From contig OZ020267.1 of assembly GCA_963971225.1 (NCBI GenBank), positions 112,602,936 through 112,666,935 on the forward strand: a stretch of DNA of 64,000 nt, in the 5' to 3' direction. Both the position numbers and the translations under genes were made by a program. Source of the stretch: Melieria omissa (taxonomy: Eukaryota > Arthropoda > Insecta > Diptera > Ulidiidae). The notes under the pieces are model-generated. The model was not told the DNA's origin. It searched no databases and saw nothing but the letters and a program-made list of their open reading frames with translations. Shown here in pieces: positions 35,603 through 47,885 of this stretch (the first letter of the stretch is position 1; each line of letters begins with the position of its first letter).

Positions 35603-35731
35603 CAGTGGCGCACACAGGGTGGGGTTTTGAGGTTCAAACGCCCCAAATATGAAAATTGCTGTTGCAAAATATGGTTTCGAATGGAATTGGGATAGAAAGC
35701 TTTACCCAAATGCAATCATATCTACGCCACT
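35603..35731. mobile_element. Short hAT-like MITE, family B copy 2
   Basis: It starts CAGTGGCGCACACAGGG and ends CTACGCCACT. The interior GCAAAATATGGTTTCGAATG is the inverse of the word in the copy at 33316. The flanks AAGTGAGG and AAGTAGAGG suggest an imperfect duplication. Confidence 0.7.
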
Positions 35732-35785
35732 AAGTAGAGGACATTATGCCGTTGTCCAGCTACGGCTTGAAGGAGACTCTCTTAC

Positions 35786-35934
35786 CTTGGGACGCTTTTC
35801 TGGTTAACCGGTGAACCATCAACACTAACACCAACTGAAGTCAGGCTTCTCTTTTCCACTTGGGGCTTAGTTACAGGATTCTTGTTCCGCTTTGTGGCAT
35901 CAGAAGGGACCTGTACTGGCCTATGTGAGCTCTC
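35786..35934 (-). other. Possible coding exon fragment next to the SINE
   Basis: On the minus strand this stretch is open and reads SSHRPVQVPSDATKRNKNPV and then TKPQVEKRSLTSVGVSVDGS. It ends PVNQKSVPR at a strong donor-like AG|GTAAGAG (35786/35785); read through instead, the next codon is TAA. Its upstream side is cut off by the SINE. The basic, Ser/Pro-rich composition could be an exon of a host protein or a piece of a retroelement ORF1. I do not recognise it. Confidence 0.3.
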
Positions 35935-36237
35935 TTCTTCTTCTTGACTGGCACGACAGCCCGATTACGATTACGAAGGCCTAGCTATCCGCAACCAACC
36001 GTGTTGTTTTTACAAGGTTTTTACAAGGTTGAAAGGGACCTACAGTTTTATGCCGATTCCGAATGGCGAGTTGGGAGCTTTTTCATAGGCAATTTTACTC
36101 TCAGAGGTTTGTCATTTCCTGCTGAGAGGACAACCGCCGAAAGCAAAATGGTTTTTTTCGGTGTTAACGGAGTATTGAACTCGCGGAGTCTTGACTCGCG
36201 GCTCAACGCACTAGTCAGCTGAGCTACGGCGGCTGCC
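35935..36237 (-). mobile_element. tRNA-derived SINE
   Basis: Read on the minus strand, the element begins GGCAGCCGCCGTAGCTCAGC. The RNA polymerase III A box is TAGCTCAGCTGAC (36214-36226) and the B box is GTTCAATAC (36172-36180), 33 nt apart, as in tRNA promoters. A tRNA-unrelated body follows, and the 3' end is a short GAAGAAGAAG tail. A 10-bp target duplication GTGAGCTCTC / GTGAGCACTC flanks it (35925-35934, 36238-36247, one mismatch). The element would be copied by a LINE. The body resembles a repeat I recall from tephritid sequences, which is memory and not a search. Confidence 0.85.
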
Positions 36238-36247
36238 GTGAGCACTC

Positions 36248-39200
36248 TAACCTAACTTATTTCTGGGTATCGACATAGAAACTACTTTTTGGACTCAACC
36301 TGAAATGGATTTCTCCTAAATTAAAAAAAAAAAATATAAAAATTTCCTCCCAAAAGTTAAAAAAAAATATCCCAAATTTTTTTTATAGTTTGAGTAATTT
36401 TAATGGAATTAAACTTTTTATAAAAATAAAAATATATACATTTAATTTTTTAAGGCAGTCCTTTTTATTCTTCTTCAGCTTAACAACAAAAACTTAACCA
36501 AAACAAAACACATAACCGGTGAATTTAAGCGGGATTTCATTGTAATAGAAAAAAGTAAGAACAAGATAGAACGAACTTTTATTTTGTAAGCTAACATATT
36601 TTTAACACAATAGGATGCTCCACCATTAAAATAGTAGCCAAAATATGTTTTGTTGTCGGTGTTCCCAACACATCATACTTCGTTATCCAAACATCTCCAA
36701 AAAATCCACTAAGGATCCAAAAAATCCCCTAACATAAAATATAAATCTCCTAAACTTTTTCCTAAACAATTCTTCCTTCTAAAAATTCTTCCTTCTAAAA
36801 GGCCAAGAATCTCCTGAATCTAGAAGGAAATCTCCTGATCTGGCAACACTGCTTATTGTTTATAATCACACAATAAATCTTCTTAGTGACTGGGACAGTC
36901 CATTCACTTCCCAGTCTCCAGCCTCAATCCTTTTCTCAAGCTGTGATCTGAATCGGAGATGGAAAAATTCCGCCGTCGGGACGCACAGGCTTCCACTCCT
37001 GACTCCTTCTTCTTGTAAAATACAGATTAATTTATTAGAGATTTTTTTCCCACTCATTTTACTAATTAATGACACTGTTAAAGAATGTAAATATTTTCCC
37101 TTCAACTCTTAAGAACTCCTAAGAAGCCACAAAGAGGGAATGTTCCTCATGAATTTGAATAACATTCATAATCCTGCTTCCTTAATGCCCAATTCCACAG
37201 AATTCAATAAGAATAATTTTCCAAAAAAAACTGTCTACCAAAATCTGACATATTTAAATAAAAACCCCAACAATGGATGAACAATCAACGAGCGTCGGTG
37301 TCAGTGTCATTGTCAAATCTTCACTAAATGCCCGCAAAGCTGCCACAAACAAAAAAAGCGAACGCAATGATGTGTCCATTGTATTCGGATTGATGATAGC
37401 TTCAGCAACATTGACAGCATCAGCGCCATTGACAGCCTCGCATTATTAAATAACATCGGCCGCAATTGGCCGCAATGACAATGTCAACAAATCAATAAAA
37501 CATAGAAGCAGCTTACAGCTAATTAAAAGATGATTTTCCTAGCCATAAGAAGAAGACGCCAAATGCAGAATTCAAGTATTACGGGCATCGTTTGTAAATA
37601 ATGTCGCGGAGGTTTGGCCGCTTGTCGCTCGAACAACAACAACAACAACAACAACAACAAAGAGGCTGGTGCTGTCCGCAACAACAACGACAACAATTGT
37701 GCTGTGATGGCTGTCAAATGAAGACAGCGGGCAAATGTGGCCTCAACACAACACAACAAAACAAAACAATGCCAACAACGAAACGGCTGACGAAAAACAA
37801 AATCAAATCAACGTCGACATCTTCATCGTCCTCTGCGTCTTTGGCGTGCTGGCATTTTGTAGATAATGACGAGAAAATAACATCGAAAATATGCTTTGTG
37901 TCGACGGCGACGTCGTGCGACGCGCGGCCTCTTGTAAATGATGACAAAGCAACAAACGACAAACACAACTGACAGTCATCAACAGCAACAACAACAACAA
38001 CAACAACAATAACAATAACGAGATGTCTACCGCGGCAGGCCTCAGTTTTAGGGCCGCAAATATGGGCAGTGAAATCATCATCATCCAACATGCCAGAAGA
38101 TGCGATGCGATGCGATGCGACATCCTGGGCGCTGCCGTCGACCCCTCCCCCACTAGCCCAACCGAAAAAGGAAACGTCAACATTATGAAGTGTACTTTAA
38201 GCAAAAGTTATCATCAATCTTTGCGCTTCAACACCTCCGCTCGGTAATTGTTGCTGATGGCCGCGGTGCCAGCACTGATGACGGTGCTGGTCGGTGGCAC
38301 TGGTGGGGGTCGCTATAGCAGTTGGCCGTTAGTGGAGGTTATTACATTTGTATGTATGTTTGTGTGTGTGTGTATAAATGATGAGTAAATTACTGTAAGT
38401 TATTGTAAATCATTGCGATGAAATATATTGTCGCCACTGTAGGACGAAGAGTGGGAGAGTGTTTAGTTGATTGAGCGATGCTTTAAGTTGTTTGCCGTGT
38501 GTTGTGTATTTATTGCTGTAAATGGAATGAGGTGACAAGTTATTTATGTTTTTAACAAAATATTTTGGAAAACTGCAAGTTGTGGCAATTTTTTTGTAAA
38601 GTTTACAAATGGCATTATTTGTTATATGTTGTGTCAAAGTACAACAAGATACAAATTTATGTATATAATTCTCATACAATTCCTAACTATATGGAAGAGA
38701 TCCACATAATGTCTGCATGATGCATTGACCTCGTAAGAACCAAATGTATCTGAATTAGTTGTTGTGGTAGACACAATTTATACATTTCTGTTTGCAATCT
38801 CTTAAAGATCATTGTGGCTTAGAAACACAATAAATCAAAATTCTTTTTAGAATTATATTTCCTCATAAATACTGGTAAACTTTTTTCACATTTTTATTTC
38901 AGAGATTAAAAATCAAAACAGAGTTTTTCGGGGACGCCGTTTCTAACGTTTGTGTTTTTAGAAACTTTTCTTGCTCGCTTTTCATTTAGTAATTTAGAAC
39001 TTTCAGACCTGAACCTCAGTTTATTGGAAGATTTTTTCGATTTTTGGTAGAAGAAACTGCAGACATAGACTGGTAATGAGAAGACAAAGTACTCGTACAA
39101 TATTTGGAAAACCAAACACAGTTCCAAAGCAAAGATTGAAATAAAAACTCAAGAGAAAGCACAGCCAAAACTCGAACTGGGATCAAACGAAATTCAAAGA

Positions 39201-39439
39201 TCTTATTAAAGATCAAACTCAAAACAAATTATTTTCAATACCTCTTCGTCCTTTTGCACCTAAACATTAAATTTTCTAAGATTCTAAGAATTTTTCTCTT
39301 TCATTTGATACCCATGTTGATACCCATTTGATACCCAAATGCGCTTAATTTTTAAAATAATTTTTTGAAACAAACATGTCCTTGAAATTTCAAAGTCCTT
39401 TAAAAAAAAATCCTGACGTCAGAGAGAAAAACTTAAAAG
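36248..39439. other. Non-coding DNA with a GC-richer island (37280-38400)
   Basis: 36300-36860 is AT-rich with repeated ATCTCCT/CTTCCTTCTAAA words. 37280-38400 contains CAACAACAA runs (37634-37660, 37985-38010), a GATGC pentamer run (38100-38120) and AATTA words. The frames in it are repeat-driven. The 79-codon frame at 36866-37105 (-) is not recognised. 38400-39440 shows nothing specific. Confidence 0.35.
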
Positions 39440-39964
39440 TAGGACAATTGATACTAAAATTTTGATTAAGTACGAAATAAAAACTCAAACATATTCTCAG
39501 TTTTGGCTTAGTTCTGGTGTTCAAGTTAATTTCTGAGCTTTGATGTATTCAGAGACCTACAGAAGAATTTTATGGCGAATATTTTCGTGGTACATTTTGT
39601 CCTTAAAAAGTCCTGTTTTACAGGACATTTTTGGCATTTTAGGAAAAAAGGGTCAAATTGACCCATAAAAATAGGAGCTACAGGGTTAAAATTCTCCACA
39701 AAAATGTTCTACGTAGTATTTTACATCAAATTGCTGAACACATCATATACCTAAAATGTGATGTTACATGGTTTTCGTATGCCGATTCACCATAAGAATG
39801 TGCAAAAAGGGGAAAACTTTGTCCCCCTAAAAAAAATTCAGACGTAAACTTTTAAAACGCCGAAACACGTATATTTGTTTTTGGCCCCTTCTACCAGAAT
39901 CCGTTGTCAGAAGCTTGTTATTTTGAAAAAAACATTGATTTTGTTGTGCAGTGTTATCATAATC
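39440..39964 (-). repeat. Dispersed repeat, right copy of an inverted pair
   Basis: This is the inverted counterpart of 32069-32590, ending in the complement of ACTGCACAACAAAATC near 39955. It contains the 17-bp palindrome GTCCTGTTTTACAGGAC and GGAGCTACAGGGTTAA (39674-39689). With the left copy it could form a stem of about 520 bp across 6.8 kb. Confidence 0.9.
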
Positions 39965-41349
39965 CACATCATTTAAGAAAAATTTTTTTTTTAATATATT
40001 TCTATATAAATATTATTTTTCATCCCAAGTATGCAGCATTTTTACTACGAAATTCAGTTGACTTTTGGTGCCTCTAAATTTCAGTCAAAAAGGCTTAAGG
40101 CGTCAGTTCAAATAAATGCCAAGATTCTTAAAATTTGATCTCACATATTAAAAACAAAATAACATATATTCTTCTACTTCACGCCAACTCTTCGTTGGAA
40201 ATTCTCTGCGCTATGAACTATTTTATGACTATTCATCTTTACAAATGTGAGTATCAGTTATTGCTCACAAATTGCTAAATACAGTCGCGACAAAGTCTCA
40301 AGTCCGCAATTGTTGTTGTTGTTTACCCATACAATGTAATAAATCTACACTCAATCGCTCGAAAGTTGTCTGCAACTTGAACCGCCTCCACTTAATTTTT
40401 GGCAAACATTCTCGAGCAACAACAAACAACACGCATGCGCGCAGGCAAACAAGCAGACAGAAAAGTCAGACGCCGCCAGCAGGTCAAAATCTATAGTTCA
40501 AAGTTTCACTTGATAAGGATTTCGCATAGTTGCTTTATTGCTGTTATCGTCAGCAGTCCACTTTCTATTTACCTACTAAGGCAGATGGGTTCCATATCAG
40601 GCAGCGAGTATAAAAATCAGTTCATTGTGAGATGTAAATTCACTCACAGCTTCGTGGTTCCAGCTGAAGGTTGAGTTGGAGTGGAAATAGTTTTGTTAAA
40701 ATTTTCAAGATTCTTAAACAGTTTTAAAACATTCCAATTTGTTATAAACTTTATATTGAAAAGTTTAGATGGTAAGAGTTTGTTTATATTAAGTAGTGAA
40801 GAAGTAGGCAATTTATATATCGTAATATTGCCTCTTGTTGACTGCTTTATATAAATAAATTTCAAACTACAATAATGTCAAAGGTTTATTTTGTGTTGTG
40901 TGAGCGTGTTTGAATGGATTTGGTGTACTTAAAATCTTTTTAAGCTTTGAAGAGTTTAGACGAAAGAATATATTATTAAGTAGTCGATTCGTAGGCGATT
41001 GAATTATAAATTCGCCTTAAATCAGCTGCTTACTAGCATATTTTTCCAATCGACTGATACATATATATTTACATATATATTATTTTTTAGTTTTGTTTGA
41101 AAATATAAAGTGAGACGGAGATTTTAATTTAATATTAATTAATAATTAATTATCAAATTATTTTTGTAAGCAAAAATTATCACTAAATTTTTTTTATTTA
41201 TTTATTTATTTAATTTTAGTAATTTAATTTAATATTTTTTGTTTTAATTTAATTTAGTTTTGATTTAATTTATTTAATTTTTTATTAAATTAATTATTTT
41301 TTTTCATTTGTAAAATTTTGTGCCATATTAATTACAGATTAATAAAAAT
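39965..41349. other. Non-coding DNA, AT-rich at the right end
   Basis: 40230-40680 is a small GC-richer, repeat-poor block. 41040-41340 is AT-rich, dominated by TTTAATTTAATTT. No gene. Confidence 0.35.
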
Positions 41350-41780
41350 TATTTTTTAACAAATGTAAAAAAATTAACTCCTCAATAACTAATCAAAATT
41401 TGTTTCTTTGAAAAAACAAATTTTTTTCAAACATGAAACTAAACTATTTTTCAATCACGAATTTGATATTTCTGAATCAAAAAATACTTTTTTTCAATAA
41501 ATGTAAAATTATTACTTTATCAATTATGAAATCGGTTTTTCAAATAATTTTTGAATGTTCGGATTTATTTTTTAACAAATGTAAAAAAATTAACTCCTCA
41601 ATAACTAATCAAAATTTGTTTCTTTGAAAAAAAAATTGTTTTTCAAACATGAAACTAACCTATTTTTCAACCACGAATTTGATATTTCTGAATCAAAAAA
41701 ATCATTTTTTTCAATAATTGTACAATTATTAATTTCTCAATTATGAAATCGCTTTTTCAAATAATTTTTGAATGTTCGGA
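41350..41780. repeat. 216-bp tandem duplication
   Basis: The block starting TATTTTTTAACAAATGTAAA at 41350 recurs at 41566 and both end at TTTTTGAATGTTCGGAT. Internal landmarks match in order (AACTCCTCAATAACTAATC, CACGAATTTGATATTTCTG, CAATTATGAAATCG). The copies are about 95 percent identical by eye, so the duplication is recent. Confidence 0.95.
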
Positions 41781-42062
41781 TACTTAAAAATTGTTCGCAC
41801 AAAACCCTGAAATAAAATGAAGGGAGTAACAATGGACCCAACAGGGTCTTCGCGTAGAAGTGAATGTGAATGTGTGTGAGTGTGAATGCACACACCAATT
41901 TTGTAACCTAACTTAACCTAAACTCTGAACAATTTTTTTTACCTGACTTTGGTTCAAGTTTACTTTTCGTAATCCATTTTCCTTTCCCCTGAACTCTTTT
42001 TTTCAATACTGTTTTTCCCCTACATGTGGCTTACTGTATTGTCAGTCTCAGTCATACATTAA

Positions 42063-42191
42063 CCCATTAGTGCATAACGTTCGATAAATCGGACGCCAAT
42101 AAAATTGTTATTTTAGCAGTTATATATATTTTACTCAACGTTTATCCTTTTAAAACAGTATTTTAATATTTTAACTTTATGCACTAATGGG
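42063..42191. mobile_element. 129-bp TTAA-flanked MITE (piggyBac-like)
   Basis: Perfect 15-bp inverted repeats CCCATTAGTGCATAA bound the element. TTAA lies directly outside each end (42059-42062, 42192-42195). TTAA duplication with CCC termini is the hallmark of piggyBac. There is no coding content. A short palindromic CGATAAATCG word lies just inside the left end. Confidence 0.93.
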
Positions 42192-42195
42192 TTAA

Positions 42196-43560
42196 TTTGA
42201 ATGACAGACGTTTTTGTCTTTGATTTTATAAATTTCCCTGAAGTAAACTAAGAATCGCAGAACATGTGTGGGCAAGCCCCTTCTTTCGCTCCAAGTCAGT
42301 TTTGTCCATTGTAAGTGCCAAGAAAAAATATTGAAAATTACACAAATAAGGTTTCAAATCGTATTAGATTCAAAAGTTGTGAATGGAACACCCAAAATAA
42401 CATTCTTTGTGCTCCACTGGCCGGTAGGATGCACATCCCTCTTTCGCCAGTTTCCGCCTTTTTTCTTACTTATTCATTTTCCTTTTGATCTTACAATTTA
42501 CCTTTCACCTTTGATTTTCGTTCTCATGTGAATTTTGGACCTTAATCTGGTTTATGCTTTTGAGGTGATATCTCTTTGACAGTCAATCTTTTCTTCTTCT
42601 TTACATTAGTCTACTCAATAAATTGTATCTCTCTTCAGCGTTGCTCTATGCTTCTCCATCTGCTGTTTCTTCGCCTTTGAACCAGATTTCCCTACCTTCT
42701 TCACATTTTACCCAAAAAATCTGTCACTTCCACTTTATGTCCCTTCTATCCAACTTCTAACCTCTTTGCTCCATAATATTTTTACCCTCTTGTACCTCGT
42801 TCACCGCTCGCACTCACCCGTTCGCATGCTTTCCTTTACAACGTTCTCTGCTATCCTCTACACGGTGCATCCTCTGGTTTGCTTTCCCTTCTGCTACCTG
42901 TAGGACTTTGAAGACAACCTTCAGCTCATGTGTTCAGTAACACCAAACACCCATCCCTTCAAACATATAATAAATGCAAGACCCCGTGTGTTTGTGTGTG
43001 TGCGCATTGTGTGCCTGCAACCTCGAGCGCACACGTACGCTCCGCCTGTAATATCCGCGTGCGCGCTGAAATTCGCACGAAATCCTGCGGCGATAATTTA
43101 CTTGGCGCAATTGTTGTACAAATTGCTTTGATTTACGCTATGCTCACAACAACCACAACAAATACTATATATGCACAACAATGCCATCGTCGCAGCCGCA
43201 AACGTCGCAGCGCACATCAAAGCCAAATCACAGTCGCATCAATTCAAGATGTTTGCAATTTTGTTGCTGTTTTTATTACTTTTTTTTCGCTTTCTTGCTT
43301 TCTTTTGCACTTGAATACTTGAATAACAAAATCCTTGGTAACAGCATACATCCGTTTCCTGTAAACGCATTCCGCCGGCACGAATCATAGCACCCAATGC
43401 GGCGAACCGCACAGCGGAGATGAGCGCCGAAAGCAACAAATTATGTGTATACGCGGAAAATTGAGTGAAAATTGGAAGCTATTACGGTGCGTAGTCGTGT
43501 GTGAGCGTGTTGCAAGGACGCGTCAATGTGTCTCTAATCAGCTGAGATGGAACAGAATTT
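42196..43560. other. Non-coding DNA, pyrimidine-rich then GC-richer
   Basis: 42430-42900 is markedly C/T-rich on the + strand. 42930-43540 is GC-richer with GTGTGTTTGTGTGTG and CAACAACC repeats. Frames near 42930-43322 are in several registers and carry no domain. Confidence 0.35.
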
Positions 43561-44545
43561 TTTCCTTTGGTGAATTGTTTTGTGAGAATTTTTTTGCTGG
43601 TATTTGTACATAATACAAATTTTTTTATTTAATATTATCTTCCTAGCTTTGATGCTAAAAAATGAGTTTATTTTTTGAATTGGTTCATGTTTTCGTATAT
43701 TTTGTCTTATATTTATCAATATTTGTATGTGTAATATTTTCTTTGTATGAATATTATTAATGAATATTTTGAATTTATTGTATTTTTTATATTTAATAAT
43801 TAATATTTATAACGTTTATAAAATTTAATATTATTTTTATAAATATTTTTAATTAATATTTTGAATTTATTAGATATTTTATATTTAATATTTTAACAAT
43901 TTATTAAATTTAGTATCTAATATTTTATGTTTTATGTTTAATATTTCATATTTTGTACTTAAAAGTTTAGATTTAAAATTTTTTGTATTTTTATAAATAT
44001 TTTTAGTGAATATTTTAAATTTATTAGATATTTTGTATTTAATATTTAAACCATTTATTAAATTTAGTATCAAATATTTTAGTTGTTTGTTTAATATTTC
44101 ATATTTTATACATAAACGTATTTTTAATTAATATTTTGAAATGATTAGATATTTTAAATTTAATATTTTTATAGTTTACTTATTTATGTATATATTTTTT
44201 AATTATTTACATATATTTATTTAATATTTTGAGTTTATTCGATATTTTATATTTAATATTTAAACCATTTATTAATTAATTAATATCTAATACTTTATGT
44301 TGTATGTTCAATATTGCATATTTTAGATGTAATAATTTTTGGGCTTTAAATTTTATTTCTATATTTTAGTTCAATTATCTTTTCTTTATGAATTATTTTA
44401 CATTTTAATTTATTTTATATATTTTTTTAAATATCATTTTATTCTCAACAAATCTAGTTGATTTACTCTGATTTTGTTTATTTTAGATTAGCGTTTGCTA
44501 TTTTTTACCAATTATTTAATTGACAGACTTTTTTCTGCTTACATC
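43561..44545. repeat. AT-rich tract with TTTAATATTTTA-type internal repetition
   Basis: Words such as TTTATTAGATATTTTATATT and TTTAATATTTAAACCATTTA recur at irregular spacing (43870, 44010 and 44250 regions), suggesting an old tandem array of about 120-230 bp units. No gene. Confidence 0.6.
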
Positions 44546-47500
44546 CACCTACACACACACAAACACAAATGCATTTTTCGCCATCATTTTCTACGCCATC
44601 TCTATTGCTGCGGCTGCACAACGCGCCCAAAGGAATCTCGCTTTTTGTGTCAAAATTGAATGTGGAAAGTTTTAATGAATGAAATTAGTGTGCTGGGCTG
44701 AGCGTCGAGAGTGGCCGCAGCAGCGTTTGCTGCATTCCGAATTCGGCTAGTCAGCGTCGACCAGCACAACTCGACATGTACGTATGTATGTGTGTGTGTG
44801 TTAGTGTCGGTTGCACGGCCACAGCAGCGCCAACAATGTCTGTCTTTCACTTCAGTGTCAACACTGCCTGCCAGGCAGTTTGGTTAACTACAAAAGCCAG
44901 TCGAGGACAAACTTGTCTCAGCGTCTCGCTCCGCTCACTCGAATTCTATATTTTTTATATTTTTTTTTTGTTATACTCTGCTTTAGTTTGTCATTTTGCC
45001 TGCGCTGGCATTACTAATTTCCCCAAAGACATGAAAGATTTATAATTGTTTTAAACGAGCTTCATCAAAGTTGATGTACCGTAAAATGTCCAGCGCGGCA
45101 TAGTGCAACGCAGCACGCAGAGCTAAGAAGCAGAAAAATTATGCGGCAACGGCCAAGAAGTTGTGCAATAAATGATAAGACGATGCGCCCGAAGTGCTGG
45201 CTGCAGCCGCTTGCGGTGCAACGCCGGACAAATTGACATTGAACCGACTGAAAAGTTTCGCCATGGTAATCTTAATTGAATTTAATTGAATTCCTCTGCG
45301 CTCGCCGCATTGCACCCTAATTCAGCTGCCGGCGTGCCACATCCGTTCGCGCGATGCTCTCAAGTTGAACAGTTACAAATGGCAATTTGCCAGCTGCCAT
45401 TTACAGAGGCCGCTGTCAGTCGCCAACGTCACTGCGCGTTAAACAATTAGCAGCGTCGACTGCTTGCAGCGGCCGTTATTACTTTTGCCACACGTCGGTG
45501 ATTGCCTGATTATGTTTGGTCCGCCTTCACTTCATGCATACTTAGGTGTGCTGGTATGCATGTGTTTGGTTATGTATGTATGTGTGTGTGTGTGTGTTTG
45601 CGGTCGCACTTGTGTGTTGACTTTGTCAAAGTTGATGGCAAAGTTGGCGTTCGTACCTGAAAGTTTGGCTGTTGTGGTCTTTGGCTTATTTGCATTTATT
45701 TGAAAGTCAACTGGTTGCATTTGTGTGTGTATAAGTGTATGTGAACACACTAATACATATATGGGGAAATACTGAAAATTTATCCTAGATATGTGTTTGA
45801 CATATTTATTAGTTTATAACGAGATGGATGGACAGAAAATTGTTGAAAGGACAGTCAGCTCGGTAGATGCATTGACATAAGTTTCTATGTCCTTGAGGTC
45901 TGCTTACCTCTTCAAAATGCTGCATTATGTAAATTTTAATCGTTCTAAAAATTCAAAAGTCTGTAAGGGTTACTAATTTTCGAGGAAAAAACAAATAAAG
46001 TGACAGACAAATAACAAAAACGAACTTGGGACCAAACAGCTGCATAACTGCGTAGACAGTCAAAGGTATAGGAAGGTACATGCAACTCACAAAGAGTCAG
46101 ACAAATTATACAGATGCAGTGACATAATGACACTGACTTAAGGACAGACGATGCATAGACACGGAGACAGCAACTTTCAAGGAATAGCAGCCAGACAAGC
46201 CATTCAGTCTATAGAAGAGAAATCACTGAAGCAGACAGACTTATAAAAAGTGTCCAGAAAAGTTCATCTCAGATACGAAGAAGTCAAATAATGATATGAG
46301 GAGCATTCATGCATTTCATTTTAAGGTTTTCAGCGCTGACATTGAAGACAAACAAACTTTATAGACAAGAAAAATCACCAAATATAGCAATGACCAATCA
46401 AAAGACAAACAGATAGATAAACATCCCAAACGACCCTCGATTCAGTCATGTTTGATGCCTCCATTTGTTGAGCTAAGGACTCGTCCCTCTGCCGGGTGAA
46501 TCATGACTTTTAAAACACCCACTATGGAAATCAAACTGACACTTGATGCATCAACATTTCGGCCAACTGGATCCCAAGACACGCTGCTGCTCGGTTGTCG
46601 CGGCCTATTGTCAGCGCGCCTGCTCATCAGTTGAGAGTCCACTAAAATGCAATGAACACGTTTTAATTTACTTGTTCGCAACCGAACACTGGGGCGCCCG
46701 GTTAATATTTGTACCTGCCTAATGTTGGCCATTTCGAGGGGCGTTTGCCCTCAGTTCGTCACAGTCAGTTAACAATTTCTGCACACTTAAGCTAAATAAT
46801 TGAGACACCAGTCACGTACAGCGCACGAAATTACAAAAACAAATGCCAACAAAACCGACTTTTACATATACAATTAAGCACAAACTGTAAGCGAAGCGAC
46901 GCGAGGAGGCTGAGCGGCCAAGTGAGCAAATAGAAACAGCGAAACCTAAAACAAAAACACTATAAAATTAAACAAACCAAAACCGAAACAAAACAAAAAA
47001 ATTAAGAACGGCAAACATTTTACACTAATTAGCGCCGGAACGTCCAAACAACGAACGAAATGCGAGCCAGCAATGCCACAACAACAACAACAAGAACAAC
47101 ATTTAATAAGGCTGCCATGGGGCCGCATTTCGGCACCCACTTACCACAATCGCCGCTGAGCCAACCCGCAATCAAAAACGACAACAACAACAAAAACAAC
47201 AACAACATTAACCAACAAACGAAGGAGAAAGTCACATTCCAGCCGCCTAATTATGCTGTCGAGGTGGAACGTTTAAGCCAATGAAAACCGCATTTACGTC
47301 TGTGGCGTTGTTGGCATTCGCTCGTCTTGTGCGCTCTTTATATGAAATTTAATTTGCATTAATTAGGATAATTTAGCTGTGTAGCGGCAATGAGAAATGT
47401 AAATATGTTTGTGTTTCCGAGTGGAAGAAGGGGTTGGGTGAAGAATGGCAGAGGCTCAGTTTATCGGTGGCGGCATATTGATGAAGCTGCAAATCAGCGC

Positions 47501-47885
47501 AATAAAAATTTTCAATACTTTTCAGATAATGTTTGGGTGAGGGTGAATGGAAGTAATTAAGATGAGGTGAATTGAAAATTCATACTAAACAATTGACTAT
47601 AGAAATCTCCACTAGGGGTCCTATGGTGTGAAATAGTTTAAGAAACTTCTTTGAGCTTTTGAAAGTGGGTTTAAAATTAAAAAAATACGAATGGAAAGCA
47701 TGAAGTAAGTCAAAGTTGAAGACAATTATCTCAAGTGACATATTTTATAGTTTTATAAGTCACCAAAATTTTACTGAAATTCCAAGGCTTTATTGTAGCA
47801 AATCTCATGAACTCTATCTACTATCGAGAACAAGAAAAACTTAAAACTGTATAAACTATTTGCATCAAATATTTGTAACTCATAG
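44546..47885. other. GC-richer non-coding island, repeat-poor
   Basis: TATGTATGTGTGTGTG microsatellites lie at about 44778-44800 and 45570-45598, and CAACAACAA runs at 47080-47102 and 47180-47205. A minus-strand frame at 46442-46732 (96 codons, starting MANIRQVQILTGRPSVRLRT) has unbiased composition but no recognised domain. 47570-47885 is AT-rich. Confidence 0.35.

Noticed and set aside
32341..39685. A single 7.3-kb TTAA-bounded piggyBac element
   Set aside because: Inverted homology between the two ends continues about 265 bp outside the TTAA on both sides, and no transposase lies between.
46442..46732. 96-codon minus-strand ORF starting MANIRQVQ
   Set aside because: Composition is protein-like, but no domain, no upstream or downstream exon and no promoter context could be supported.
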